Below are positions 1 to 10,900 of a stretch of DNA of 64,000 nt, piece after piece. Source of the stretch: Alphaproteobacteria bacterium (GTDB lineage: Bacteria; Planctomycetota; Phycisphaerae; UBA1845); assembly GCA_028285105.1 (NCBI GenBank), contig JANQQE010000001.1:62001-126000 (forward strand), written 5' to 3'. Within the stretch, counting starts at the first letter, position 1; each line of letters opens with the position of its first letter. The notes under the pieces are model-generated. The model saw only the letters and a program-made list of their open reading frames with translations. It made no database searches and was not told where the DNA came from. Both the position numbers and the translations under genes were made by a program.

Positions 1-849
1 ATTCACGCCCATGTCTTCTAGATGATCCAAACGTGTGATCGCAGACTGCCAGTTTCCAGGCGTTCCACCCGGCGCGTCGTCAAATGTGCCCACATGCATT
101 TCGTAGATGACCATCTCATTCCAAGCCGGTCCCGTGAATGAAGAAAAGCTATATGCATCGTCCGTAATGATCCCGTTCCCCACTGAGTTCGTCACTTGAC
201 GTGCCCATGGATCAATTCGCCAAAGCGTTCCATCGATCACGAATTGATACTCATCACCGACTGCCGCCGAGCCTACATCAACCGACCAATTTCCACCCGA
301 TTCCGAGGCGAGGGGATTGGCAGATGCGCTCCAACTGTTGAATGAACCTGCAACCGAAACGCTCGTGGCATTGGGCGCCCACACTCGAAACGCCACCCCG
401 CCGCTGTACGGGAGTGCGCCCAGACCGGATCGCGATGATGGAACCAGCGTTGCCGTAAATGAATAATCGGATCCGCCGTTATTGTCATAAATGTGCCCGC
501 TCCAATCGTCGTAACCATGAAAATAGTACTCAACGGTGCTGCCTGGAGCGTAGTTCTGCGAAGGTGAGTAGACCCACTTGGAGTCGCTTCCAACGTTTCC
601 ATCATACGACATCTGGTGAACTTGCCAGCCGCCACCATCAACGTTGACTCCTACCTCAGCGTGAAGGCCTACATAGCTCTGATTCATTAAAACAGTGAAC
701 GTTCCCGGGTTCTGGCTATCGGTGTGCCTTTCAATGGAACCATATACACCAATCCAAGATGGAAACGCCCAACACGCTGCCGCGGGTAGTGACAAGAAGA
801 TAATCGCCGTCGTGATGCCGGCACTTGGTCGAGAGTACTTGAGAAACAT
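1..849 (-). CDS. Secreted GH13 alpha-amylase / branching-enzyme-like protein, 5' part only
   Basis: The gene is open to the left edge, so only the first 283 codons are present. It starts at an ATG (849) with a GGAG box 8 nt upstream. Residues 1-29 form a signal peptide (basic start, hydrophobic core, AAAC near the end). Residues ~30-125 are beta-rich and resemble a starch-binding-type module (paired GGWQVHQM and YFHGYDDW segments). Residues ~140-225 match a CBM48/isoamylase N-terminal domain (FRVWAPNATSVSVAGSFNSW, then WRIDPWARQV). The catalytic GH13 barrel begins at VIYEMHVGTF, the usual first strand in branching enzymes, trehalohydrolases and related enzymes. The catalytic Asp/Glu/Asp lie outside the window, so the exact activity (branching, debranching or amylase) cannot be decided. 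The family acts on alpha-1,4/1,6-glucans; export suggests use of external starch or glycogen. Confidence 0.85.
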   Translation of the reverse strand, partial: MFLKYSRPSAGITTAIIFLSLPAAACWAFPSWIGVYGSIERHTDSQNPGTFTVLMNQSYVGLHAEVGVNVDGGGWQVHQMSYDGNVGSDSKWVYSPSQNYAPGSTVEYYFHGYDDWSGHIYDNNGGSDYSFTATLVPSSRSGLGALPYSGGVAFRVWAPNATSVSVAGSFNSWSASANPLASESGGNWSVDVGSAAVGDEYQFVIDGTLWRIDPWARQVTNSVGNGIITDDAYSFSSFTGPAWNEMVIYEMHVGTFDDAPGGTPGNWQSAITRLDHLEDMGVN

Positions 850-1535
850 GGTGAGATCTCCAAGTGAAAATGTGGTTATTGGTGTTGCCCACTCATTTCC
901 AGGTGGTCTGGATGTCGACACAAAAACACGCGTGGGCTGCTGTTGAAATGCTTAGGCTCGCCTCTTCGTAGTTCATTGTTTGAACAGCGTGTCGGCACTT
1001 CACGAATAAATAAGTTCTGCTCCTTCTGAATGCCAGCAAAAAATGACAAAGTGCTTCGATGTTCTCACGCAACGATAAAACCAAGCGAAGCGCAAATTCC
1101 CCATTTGCATTTCTGAAACTGTTTGTCCTTCCTTTGTCGACTTCAGAGTTGCTTTTCCTGGGACATGAAACAGTTGCGTCTATTTCGTGCGACTCTGAAT
1201 TAAATCGCCCCGCGCTTATTCAAATAAAACAACTGAATCGAAGAAACGACTCCTGCCATGTCGGTAGTCATTTATTTGTGGCACCAGTTGCTGGATTAAA
1301 CGAAATGAGTGAATTGAGAGAGGCATGGCCAAAAGTCCACCGCCATTCGTGAAAGCACAATAGGCAGTTCGCTGCCTGTGGACAACTAGATTTGCGCATC
1401 CACAAGTGAGGGGTTGGTAGGGTAACCGGGTTGTGGCGTGCAAGAATAACACTTGGCGGGTAGCATTCGCGCATCCGTTGCATCGGCGATTGCGCAATCG
1501 TTGATGGTGGTGAACACTGACGCGAAAGGTAGGAC
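850..1535. other. Intergenic region, no supported gene
   Basis: This 686-nt stretch separates the divergent GH13 gene and ABC exporter operon. The reading frames in it are short, without a recognisable domain or ribosome binding site. It should hold the promoters for both flanking transcription units, but I could not pick out a convincing -35/-10 pair. The last ~15 nt carry the AAAGGTAGGA ribosome binding site of the downstream gene. Confidence 0.6.
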
Positions 1536-2486
1536 GTGTCCGAGGCAATCGTATGCAACCAACTTCACAAGCGCTACGAAAGCGGTACGAAGGCCGTGCA
1601 TGCGGTGCGTGGATTGAATCTATCGGTGAGTGCTGGCGAATGTTTCGGACTGCTCGGTCCGAATGGAGCCGGGAAGACCACAACAGTGGAGATCCTGGAG
1701 GGATTGCTAGAACCCACTTCGGGCAGTGTTACCGTATTGGGAACGCAATGGGGCGACGGGCGCGATCATCAGTTGCGGCAACGCATTGGCATCACGCTTC
1801 AAGAAACACGCCTTGAGGATAAGCTTAAGGTGATCGAGACGCTGCAGATGTTCCGTAGTTTTTACGACGATGGCATCGAACCGGAGGAGGCGATGCGGCT
1901 TGTGTCGTTGGAGGAAAAACGCGACAGTTGGGTGGGTAAGCTCTCGGGCGGGCAGAAGCAGCGCTTGACCGTGGCATGCGCTTTGGTCGGAAAGCCGGAG
2001 TTGCTGTTCTTGGACGAACCAACTACCGGTTTGGATCCGCAGGCTCGCCGCCAGTTGTGGGATGTCGTCAACGGATTAAAAGCAGGCGGGACCACGATTC
2101 TTCTGACCACCCACTACATGGACGAAGCCGAAAAGCTCTGTCAACGGGTGGCGATCGTCGATCATGGTCAAGTGATTGCATTGGGATCGCCCAACGAGTT
2201 GATTTCCACGATGGGTGGCGAGCACATTGTCGAATTCAGTCTGGAACAAAACGGTGTGAATGCGCCCGATGCGAGCCAGTTTGCCGCGATCGAATCGGTC
2301 CTGAAATCCGTCACGGAATCGGGTGGGTATCTCCTGACGGTGGGAGAGCCGCACATTGCGATTCCGGCACTGATGCAGTACTTGGAATCGCGAGAATACG
2401 CATTGGCTTCACTAACCACTCGGCACGTAAATCTTGAGGACGTGTTTGTCAGTCACACCGGTAGGCACCTGTGCGATGATGAGTAA
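1536..2486 (+). CDS. ABC-2 type transporter ATP-binding protein
   Basis: This is the ATPase subunit of an ABC exporter (drug, polysaccharide or lipid type). It starts at a GTG preceded by AAAGGTAGGA. All nucleotide-binding motifs are intact: Walker A GPNGAGKT (about residues 41-48), signature LSGGQKQRL, Walker B LLFLDEPTTGLD, and the H-loop LLTTHYMDEAE. The length of 316 residues fits the CcmA/DrrA-like family, with a ~90-residue C-terminal extension after the nucleotide-binding domain. The stop codon lies inside the start of the permease gene (overlap of 11 nt), so the two are translationally coupled and form one transporter. The substrate cannot be read from the sequence. The GH13 gene next door is divergent and gives no functional hint. 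Confidence 0.93.
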   Translation: MSEAIVCNQLHKRYESGTKAVHAVRGLNLSVSAGECFGLLGPNGAGKTTTVEILEGLLEPTSGSVTVLGTQWGDGRDHQLRQRIGITLQETRLEDKLKVIETLQMFRSFYDDGIEPEEAMRLVSLEEKRDSWVGKLSGGQKQRLTVACALVGKPELLFLDEPTTGLDPQARRQLWDVVNGLKAGGTTILLTTHYMDEAEKLCQRVAIVDHGQVIALGSPNELISTMGGEHIVEFSLEQNGVNAPDASQFAAIESVLKSVTESGGYLLTVGEPHIAIPALMQYLESREYALASLTTRHVNLEDVFVSHTGRHLCDDE

Positions 2487-3516
2487 AGGCTTGATCCAAC
2501 TGGTACTGTCGCGGGTTCGCCATTTTCTTCGCGAACCGGAAGCCGTGTTTTGGACGTATGGTTTCCCGCTGTTGGCCGCAATCGTCTTGGGCTTGGCGTT
2601 TCGCAGCAAACCAAATGAAGTGATTCAGTTCGACGTGGTCGAAAGTGTGGCGTCGGATACGACATTATCCGCGATATCCGATTTGAAGCGTTTTGAAATC
2701 ACTGTCCATCCTGAAGAAATTGCGATGGATCGACTTCGTACCAATAAGACCATCGTCGTCGTGACCGGGGACGAGGACGGCGGAATTCTTTTTAATTTTG
2801 ACGCGGCAAACCCTGAAGCACGCCAGGCGCGCATGGCAATCGATGACGCGATCCAACGGGCAGCCGGCAGAACAGATCCGGTTTCCAGCGTTGACGTCAC
2901 GGTCACTGCACCGGGTTCTCGATACATCGACTTTCTAGTTCCGGGTTTGATCGGAATGAACCTGATGGGTGGTGGACTGTGGGGTGTGGGGTTCACGTTG
3001 GTGGACATGCGTGTGCGCAATCTGTTGAAGCGCTTGCTGGCGACACCGATGCGCCGTAGCGATTTCCTCCTCTCGCTGGTTGGCGTGCGGGCGCTGTTTT
3101 TCATTCCGGAGATGGCATTCCTGTTGGGGGCTGCGTATCTGCTCTTTGGCGTGCCCATTCGCGGTAATCCGATGACAGTGGTGGTGATCGCGTTTGTGGG
3201 TTCGGTGGCATTCGCCGGGTTGGGTTTGCTAACCGCGTGCCGGGCGAAGCGGATCGAGACCGTGTCCGGCTTGATGAACCTGATCATGCTTCCCATGTGG
3301 TTGATGTCGGGCATCTTTTTTTCCAGTGAACGTTTTCCCGACGCCCTTCAACCCTTCATTCAAGCACTTCCCTTGACCCAATTGATAAATGCCCTCCGCG
3401 CGGTAATTCTGGAGGGGGCGGGGCTTATGTCGCAGACTGTACCCATGTTGGTTCTGCTGGCATGGGGTGGCATGTCTTTCGTTCTAGCTCTTCGGTGGTT
3501 CCGCTGGACGCAGTAA
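2476..3516 (+). CDS. ABC-2 type transporter permease
   Basis: This is the membrane subunit of the ABC exporter. An in-frame ATG exists at 2434-equivalent upstream codons, but the likely start is the ATG pair at 2476/2479, which overlaps the stop of the ATPase gene. The product of about 346 residues has an N-terminal hydrophobic segment (PLLAAIVLGLAF, about residues 30-45). An extracytoplasmic domain of ~130 residues follows (VVESVASDTTLSAI to VDVTVTAPGSRYIDFL), then five to six membrane spans. The motif YIDFLVPGLIGMNLMGGGLWGVGFTLVDMR is typical of the ABC-2 permease core and is followed by RNLLKRLLATPMRRSDFL. This architecture (TM, large outer loop, ABC-2 core) fits the ABC2_membrane_3 group of drug/antibiotic-type exporters. 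The ligand is unknown. Confidence 0.9.
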   Translation: MMSKGLIQLVLSRVRHFLREPEAVFWTYGFPLLAAIVLGLAFRSKPNEVIQFDVVESVASDTTLSAISDLKRFEITVHPEEIAMDRLRTNKTIVVVTGDEDGGILFNFDAANPEARQARMAIDDAIQRAAGRTDPVSSVDVTVTAPGSRYIDFLVPGLIGMNLMGGGLWGVGFTLVDMRVRNLLKRLLATPMRRSDFLLSLVGVRALFFIPEMAFLLGAAYLLFGVPIRGNPMTVVVIAFVGSVAFAGLGLLTACRAKRIETVSGLMNLIMLPMWLMSGIFFSSERFPDALQPFIQALPLTQLINALRAVILEGAGLMSQTVPMLVLLAWGGMSFVLALRWFRWTQ

Positions 3517-3583
3517 CCACGCGGGCGTTCGTCGTTCAAGAACAACCCTTGTTGCGCAGTTCCCGCCTATCGTCTTATTCACC

Positions 3584-6500
3584 CTAGTCGAATACTCGCG
3601 CGAAGATGTTGTAATCTTCGAGGTCGACATCGCCATCGGTGTCAAAATCGAATCGCGCTTCGCATTCTTGCTGTGAGAGCGGAGGGGTGGGAGCAGGGTC
3701 TTGGTCTGGACCAGCCATGCAATCTTGAAACGCCAAGTAGTCGTCACTATCAACGTCGCAATCGAAATCCACGTCGGCGAGTGGCTCACATTCGTCAGGA
3801 ATAGAATTTAGATTGCAGTCGATCGGTAGCATCAATACGCGAAAGGCGTCTAGACCTGCTTCGACGATGCTTTGTGGGTCACCATCGTTGGTGGTGAATC
3901 GCAGCACCATCGTCGATGTGAGCGTGACGGAGGCTCCTTCCAAATCAGTGTCTGCAATGAGATGGCTGCGCCAAGCCAATCCACCGTTAATGTCGTGACG
4001 TGCAATTTCCGTCCATGCTCCTGTCCCGCTGTTGTTGTTGATTTCAACCAGCAGGGCATCAGTTCCATCCTCGTTGGTTAGATTCAGGAAATAGTCGTAG
4101 GTGATATCGACGGAACCTGATGACATGTCAATTACAGGAGAGAGCAGTCGCACCGCGCCGTTATCTACATCGGTGTTTCCATTGGTGTTTTGTGTCAACC
4201 AGCATTGCCCGGTGCCGTCTGAATCTGATGCCGGATCATAATCCCAATTGTCATCATCCACTGGTGTGCCGCGCTGCCAGTTCCCAGATGAGGCTCCGAG
4301 ATTTACGGGAGTCCAAAGCAGATCATCTTCAAAATTGTCCTCGAACAGCACAATCCGTTCGCAAGCATCCGGTATTCCATCGCCATCGCAATCGGGGTCG
4401 CAACCATCGATGACCCCGTTTCCATCGCAATCATTCACAATTAAGTCGCACTCGTCTGGGATACTGTTCGAATTACAATCTTCGCTTGTTGCACCGACAA
4501 TATCTATCGCGTCGGGAACTTCATTATCGTTGCAATCCGCTTCGCATTCGTCCGGTATGCTGTTGCTATTAGCATCGCTGGAAAGCCCGCTGGCTGTATC
4601 GCACTCATCCGGCGTAAGGTTGTGGTTGCAGTCCACACTATTTCCAAAAGGGATGATGTCCAACCGATCGAGCACATCGTTTTCGTTGCAATCAATTTGG
4701 CACTCATCGGGTATTCCGTCGCTGTTGACGTCGATGCTTGGGCCTGATGCAATGTCGCAGTTGTCTGGTATCTGGTTGTAGTTGCAGTCCAGATCCCAGC
4801 CGGGAACGAAATCGAAACCGGTTGGAAAAAGCAGCCCGTGGTCATTCCCACCGATGTACGCGCGAATGAAATTTCCGTTGCGTTGGTCGAACTCGTAGAT
4901 CTGCGCGTTGGTCAGATGCAGGTTGTCGCCCGAATCGACGTAAATGTCATCTTCATCATGATCGTGGTCATGGTTTCCCCCGGATGCCCCGGAATTGAAG
5001 TCTTCACCCGTTCGAACGACGTATACATGACCGTTTGGCCCGACGCGAACGCCCCATGGGCTGTCCTGGGTCAATCGATTTGAAGAACCCACCTGGGCCC
5101 ATTTGCCCAGGGGATTGCCTGTTTGCCCGTCGAATTCCAACACTTCGTCGGTTCCAAAACTTGCGACCAGCAGATTCCCATCGCCCTTGAATGTAAGCCC
5201 ACGTGGTTGATCCAGGCCTCCGTTGTTGGCTTGATCGATAAATACGGAGATGAAGGAACCGGTTTGTCCGTCGTATTCGATCACTTCGTTAGTCGCGCTG
5301 GAAACGTACAGATCGCCATTGGGACCAAGTGTCAATCCAAACGGGCCGTCCAGGCCGCCCGCGCCCGCTTGTACAAATGCACCAAAGCTGGCGCCGGTGA
5401 TTTCATCATATGCCAACACACTGTCTGTATCGCGGCTGCTCACGAGCAACACGCCATTCGTCGTCATCAAAAGACCAGTGGGGTAGGACAGCCCGCCCAC
5501 GCCTGCGGCAACGAGGTCGCCCACATAGTTGCCTGTCAGGTCAAATTCCATGACACGGTTATCTGTTGCGCTGCTTACCAGTACGCGGTGATCGTCTGTC
5601 ACGATCAAATCCTGGCCCTCGGCAACTTGAGCAGTTCCGAGTCCGATTGATTCCTGCGTGAGTACGCCAGTTGTTGGATAGAATTCACGAACCGGTGAAT
5701 CGGTTAGCCCGCTTGTTACCCATACCGAATGAGCGCTTCCCAGGGCGTCAAGATCGATCGTGCCATCGTTGTCACAATCCTGACAAGCATCGAGCAAAGT
5801 GTCTCGATTGACATCCAGCGGCATGTTCAATTGAAGTTCAGTGAAGTCTGAGACGCCGTTTGTATTGCAATCTTCTTCACAGTCATCGGGAACCCCGTTC
5901 CCGTAGGCGTCGGTACTGAATCCGTCAACGATATCCTTGTCATCTGGGACTCCGTTCCCATTGCAATCGAGCTCACATTCGTCGGGGATGCCATTGCCAT
6001 TCAAATCGAGACTTGCGCCTGCGATATCGACCGGATCAAGCACACCGTTGGTATTGCAATCTTCGCACTCGTCAGGGATCTGGTTGCTGTTCGTATCGAG
6101 GCTTGGACCGTTTGCTATATCGTCTTCGTCGGCGACGCCATTCATGTTGCAGTCGAAATCGACACACGAGCCGCCACTGATGATTGGAAGCATGTTCTGC
6201 ACCATCACCGTATGGAAGTACAAATCTTTGTTGGCGTTCTGTCCGCTCCAAGTCTGGCTGCAATAGCTCATGATCGAGCCGCGTTGCGGCGTACCAGCGG
6301 GATCATCGCAGGAATCCAGCCCGTCATCGTGCGTATGTCCGGTTCCAAGATTGTGCCCGATCTCGTGCGCGGTTACCGAAACATCGTAATGATAAGGGCT
6401 GGGTTGCGAAGGATCCGGAAACGAGCCGCTGATATATCCCGTCACGGAGTAACCATTCGCAGTGCAAACACCGGAAAGGGAAGCTTGCCCACCGAAAGGA

Positions 6501-7438
6501 TAATCACGTCGCCCGGATACCAATTGAGCGATATCGCGGTTGATCCCTTGCATGTTGTTTTCCCAGTGCGAACGGAATCCGGGAAGTGGCGACGGTTCGA
6601 CGACATTGAAGAGATCATTCGGATCTTCCCAAATACGCACAAACACCAATTCGATGCGCGTTCCGGTGTCTCGGATGAAAAAGTCACTGACGGCTGCATA
6701 CATCTCAACCAAGTACGTTGCTGCTGCTTCGGCGTCATCGAACAATCGGTAGAATTCGTGATCGGTGTCTACAGCGAGTTGGACGCGCCGCAATTGAGGA
6801 TTGGCGACTGCACGCCGAAACGGAGAAGATGACGAAACCCTCGAACCATCGGCTGTGTTCAATCCACAGAGTGGGACATCGGGAACGCGATTGCTTGCAC
6901 CTTGCGACACAAAAACGGCCACCTTGTTTGCACCCAGGGATGCTTGATTCTCAACGTGCGATGTAATTCCGTAGCGCTCTCTTCCAAGGCCAAGATCGAT
7001 GTAACCGGTACTGGCGGATTGGTGAAGGGCCAAGAATACCTGTGAATGCGGTTTCCCGCGGATGTGGCCGCGTAACAGTGTGATCTCTGATGGATCGAAA
7101 TTGAGCGGGCGTTCGCTGCCATCGGCCTTGCGCACGATCAAATCTGAGTTTGGGGAGGTCACGTAGAACTGTTTCAGCTCGAGATCAAGCTGGCGGTTGC
7201 GCTCGACCGGAAACCGAACGGAAATGCTATTCTTTTCGGGACTACTCAAAGCCCGAACGGCGCCTGGATCCCAGTGGACAATAGTCCTTGCGCTTGTTTC
7301 AATCTCAGTTTTTGCGAGTTCAAAAACGGGAGCGGGTTCGGATTCTGCCGCACCCCTTTTTTCGCTGGGTATCTCCGCAGTCGTCGGGACGCTGATAATG
7401 AGAATTGAGAAGCATACAGGGCTTAGATGCGCGCGCAT
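3584..7438 (-). CDS. Secreted metzincin metalloprotease with beta-propeller, D-C-N-x-N-G repeats and dockerin-like tail
   Basis: Start chosen at the ATG 7438, which has GGAG 8 nt upstream and opens a signal peptide (MRAHLSPVCFSILIISVPTTA); the frame stays open a further 73 codons upstream, but without such signals. The product has 1284 residues. Residues ~215-430 are a reprolysin-like zinc protease: HEIGHNLGTGH at 358-368 (metal-binding HExxHxxGxxH, catalytic Glu) and the Met-turn SIMSYC about 20 residues later. Residues ~430-580 hold DCNxNGVxDxxD/PDxCE calcium-binding-type repeats. Residues ~590-860 form a six-blade NHL-like propeller with recurring GPNGDLYVSS-type strands. A HDHDHDEDD cluster (possible metal site) lies before a second block of repeats. 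A beta-sandwich of MAM-like type follows, and a dockerin-like EF-hand pair closes the protein (FDCDVDSDDYLAF, FDFDTDGDVDLEDY). It is convergent with the ABC exporter genes. Secreted or surface-bound proteolysis is likely; the substrate is unknown. Confidence 0.85.
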   Translation of the reverse strand: MRAHLSPVCFSILIISVPTTAEIPSEKRGAAESEPAPVFELAKTEIETSARTIVHWDPGAVRALSSPEKNSISVRFPVERNRQLDLELKQFYVTSPNSDLIVRKADGSERPLNFDPSEITLLRGHIRGKPHSQVFLALHQSASTGYIDLGLGRERYGITSHVENQASLGANKVAVFVSQGASNRVPDVPLCGLNTADGSRVSSSSPFRRAVANPQLRRVQLAVDTDHEFYRLFDDAEAAATYLVEMYAAVSDFFIRDTGTRIELVFVRIWEDPNDLFNVVEPSPLPGFRSHWENNMQGINRDIAQLVSGRRDYPFGGQASLSGVCTANGYSVTGYISGSFPDPSQPSPYHYDVSVTAHEIGHNLGTGHTHDDGLDSCDDPAGTPQRGSIMSYCSQTWSGQNANKDLYFHTVMVQNMLPIISGGSCVDFDCNMNGVADEDDIANGPSLDTNSNQIPDECEDCNTNGVLDPVDIAGASLDLNGNGIPDECELDCNGNGVPDDKDIVDGFSTDAYGNGVPDDCEEDCNTNGVSDFTELQLNMPLDVNRDTLLDACQDCDNDGTIDLDALGSAHSVWVTSGLTDSPVREFYPTTGVLTQESIGLGTAQVAEGQDLIVTDDHRVLVSSATDNRVMEFDLTGNYVGDLVAAGVGGLSYPTGLLMTTNGVLLVSSRDTDSVLAYDEITGASFGAFVQAGAGGLDGPFGLTLGPNGDLYVSSATNEVIEYDGQTGSFISVFIDQANNGGLDQPRGLTFKGDGNLLVASFGTDEVLEFDGQTGNPLGKWAQVGSSNRLTQDSPWGVRVGPNGHVYVVRTGEDFNSGASGGNHDHDHDEDDIYVDSGDNLHLTNAQIYEFDQRNGNFIRAYIGGNDHGLLFPTGFDFVPGWDLDCNYNQIPDNCDIASGPSIDVNSDGIPDECQIDCNENDVLDRLDIIPFGNSVDCNHNLTPDECDTASGLSSDANSNSIPDECEADCNDNEVPDAIDIVGATSEDCNSNSIPDECDLIVNDCDGNGVIDGCDPDCDGDGIPDACERIVLFEDNFEDDLLWTPVNLGASSGNWQRGTPVDDDNWDYDPASDSDGTGQCWLTQNTNGNTDVDNGAVRLLSPVIDMSSGSVDITYDYFLNLTNEDGTDALLVEINNNSGTGAWTEIARHDINGGLAWRSHLIADTDLEGASVTLTSTMVLRFTTNDGDPQSIVEAGLDAFRVLMLPIDCNLNSIPDECEPLADVDFDCDVDSDDYLAFQDCMAGPDQDPAPTPPLSQQECEARFDFDTDGDVDLEDYNIFARVFD

Positions 7439-7946
7439 ATTCCAGACTCCGATACATAGAACTTTCAGGTATTCGCGCAAGCCCAGTTGATGCTTGGGGA
7501 TCGTTGGCTCCTTTCTGGAGTGTGCCAGGGCCCCACGCTGAATTCCATTAGAGTGACACGCACTTGGAAAATCCAGAGTGGATTCAGTTGTCGCTTGATC
7601 GAGTGTGGCTGAGAAACCCAATGTCGAGCGTGATGGTTCAATTTTCGACCTTTTCAAGGTCTACGGATCGCCACAGCGTTTCTTTGCCCTGAATTCCCAA
7701 AACAGGGGGGCAAGCGCCCATCCGGTTAGGTCTGGCATTCGAACAGCGCTCACCAATTCACAGTGCCTTGGCCCAAGAATTGACGTCGATTACCAGCAGT
7801 TGATTTTATTCCCCATTAACACAATTTGAACACTACCTCTCTTTCGCTGAGCCGCGATCTGACAATAATGCGCGCACTTCGACACGGGCTTCGTCGGCGA
7901 TAAAAGTCAGCACCATATCTAAGCTCATTCAAATTGGAGGCGCGTC
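7439..7946. promoter_or_regulatory. Divergent intergenic region between two exoprotease genes
   Basis: This 508-nt gap lies between the divergent starts of the metzincin (7438, minus) and M64 (7947, plus) protease genes and must contain both promoters. GGAG and GGAGG boxes sit directly before the two starts. No coding region with a recognisable domain was found, and no convincing palindrome. The promoter role is inferred from geometry only. Confidence 0.45.
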
Positions 7947-10900
7947 ATGATGCGGCGTAGGAATTGGTCACCTTGGGTGGTTGTGGCGGTTTCGTTGGTC
8001 TTCCGTCTAGCGTATGTCGCGCAAACAGTTGCGGCCCCACCGTTGAGCGATGAGCAGACTCGCGAAGTCTTGCAGGCAGAGTACGACAAGCTTCACATCA
8101 AGCATGCAGAGCAGAGACACGCGGGCGAATTGAAGTGCCTGATACAGGGATGCGGGATTCATGTTAACGAAATGAACCCGCTGGAGCGTTTGATGTTCGG
8201 TCTTGATTCGCGGCTGGTTGGCCGGTCCACGTTCAATTCAGTAACGCTGCACGACAATGGACCGGTGGAGAACCGCGTGGACATCGTATTCGTGGGGGAC
8301 GGGTACACCACATCCGATCTGGTCAACTATGAAACCCATGTGAACAACATTCTCGCTGGTTTTTTTGGCGAAGAACCGATGGACGCCTACGAGCCTTACT
8401 TCAACGTCCATCGCGTCGATGTCATTTCGAATGAATCTGGTGTCGATGAGGGCGGTGTGCTGCGCGACACGGCATTGGACATGTACTACAGTGGTCGACG
8501 CCTGCTTATCAATATCGGAAAAGCCCGAGATGCCGCAAGCAGCGCCCCGGATGAGGATCAGATTCTTGCGCTTTCGAATTCGACGACGTACGGCGGTGTC
8601 GCCTGGTACTCGCTCGAACTCGGCACAGTCGTTGGAAACAGCGGTCTTTCTAAAGAGGTGGCCTTACACGAATTCGGGCACAGCTTTGGAAATGTTGCCG
8701 ACGAATACGTCGAGGGCACGACACCTTACACCGGTGGCGATCCACCTCGAGCAAATGTCAGCATCTACACAGCGGCAGAACAGACCGCACTTCAACGCAA
8801 GTGGTACCGTTGGCTCGACCTTCCACATGTTGACACGTTCGAGGGTGCGTATTATCGACCAAGCGGAATCTATCGTCCGACCGTGTCCTCAAAAATGCGA
8901 TCTCTGAATCGTCCCTTCGAAGAGATAAACGCCGAGCAACTCGTTATCGTTCTTTATCAAACGGTTTCACCGATTGACGACGCCACACCCCAGATCTCAG
9001 AACCCTACTTCGCGGGCACAACGTTCAACGTGACGCCCATGCAGCCAGTTGGGCACAACCTCGATGTTCAATGGTTCATTGATGGGTTGCCGGTTGCAGG
9101 TGCAACTGGTACCAGCTTCACGCCAGATTATGAAAATCTCAGCGACACGGTCCATGATGTCTCCGTAACCGTCGTTGATAATACAACGCGCGTTCGCGAC
9201 GAAGGAGCCCGTGCCCAATGGATGACAGATTCACGCGCATGGACCGTGCAGGGCGGGTACCCAGGGGCACCGGCTGGACTGGTGGCAACCGCAGACGCCG
9301 ACAGCGTCAACGTCACTTGGAATGCCAACCCGGAACCGGATATTGTCGAGTATCGTGTGTACCGCGCTACGGCATCGGGCGGACCGTTTACGTTCATTGG
9401 TGCCAGCCCAACCAATGCGTACGACGACACGACGGTGAGCCTCGGGACGACGTATTTCTACGTCGTCAGCGCGTTTGCCCAAGGAAACGAGAGCACCGTC
9501 AGCAATGAAGACCTCGCAACGGCGGGTGTGGCCTTTCCTTCCATCCCGAGAGATGTCGCCATCGCGATCGACGAGGAAGCACTCGACATCGACTGGAGCG
9601 ACAATCCCGAACCCAACATTATTGGCTACAGACTCCACCGCTCCGAAACAGCAGGCGGGCCATACGCTTTAGTCAATGCATCGCTGCAAGTTTCAAGCGA
9701 TTATCGAGATACAGGCCTCACCAACGATGTCACTTACTACTATGTAGTTATCGCAAGGGACAGTAACGGAAACGAAAGCCCGGTCAGCGCAGAAGTGCCG
9801 GGAACACCCACGAACTTCGCACCATCGGCTCCGACCGGTCTAACGGCCGTGCCGCATGATCGACGCGTTGATCTCACCTGGAATGCGAACCCCGAATCGG
9901 ACGTCGAAGGCTACTATATTTACTATTCGGAGACGAGCGGTGGCCCGTACGACGAAATCGACAACGATGATGTGACCAGTTGGGTTGTGGGGGGGCTAAC
10001 AAATGGCGTGTCGTATTACTTCGTGGTGGCAGCCGAGGACTCCTCTGGGGCCATTGGACCGTTTAGCGCGGAAGCGGGCGCGACACCGTTCGACGACCAG
10101 CCACCGTCGGAACCAGACAATCTTGTGGGCATCGTCGGAGATCAAAGCGCGTCGCTCTCTTGGGACCCGGTCACCGATCCCGATGTACTCGAGTACAACG
10201 TCTATCGCAGTTTAACGACCACGCCTCCGTTCACCCTCGTAGACACAATTGAAGATCCAGACTATCTCGATTCCGGACTCACCAATGGGGTGCAATACTA
10301 TTATCAGGTGACAGCGCTCGATTTTGTGGGCAACGAGAGTGACTTCAGTTCAGGCGTGTTTGTGACGCCATCCGCGAACCCGCCACCACCTGCTCCGACA
10401 GGTTTGACGGCAACTCCGGGTGAGTTTCAGGTGTCACTCGATTGGAACGACTCGACTGACCCCGACGTGATTGGATATCTGGTGTACCGTGCGACTGCAT
10501 CGGGCGGTCCGTATGATGAAGTCGACGATGTGCAAGGCGTGAGTGCATTTGTGGATACGACCGTATCAAATGGCACGCTTTACTACTATGTCGTCACCGC
10601 TTACGACAATCTGAGTCAAGAAAGTCAATATAGTTCTGAAGTACAGGTTCGTCCAGAAGACATGACCCCGCCAGCCGCCCCAACCGGTTTGGAGGCAACC
10701 GCCCTCGATTCGTCGGTATACCTGACGTGGGACGCCAACACCGAGCCGGATTTCAACAGTTACTTTATCTATGTTGCGGAATCGCAGGGCGGTCCATACG
10801 GCGAGGTCGATAGCGACGATGTCACGGAATGGCTCGTCGGTGGCCTCACAAATGGCGTGACGTACTACTTCGTTATTCGAGCGGAAGACAATGCGACGAA

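Noticed and set aside
1216..1683. 155-codon minus-strand frame before and into the ABC ATPase gene
   Set aside because: It runs antisense into the Walker A coding region and has no recognisable features.
2625..3314. 229-codon minus-strand frame across the ABC permease gene
   Set aside because: The plus-strand frame has clear permease motifs; the reverse frame is Arg/Pro/Ser-rich shadow sequence.
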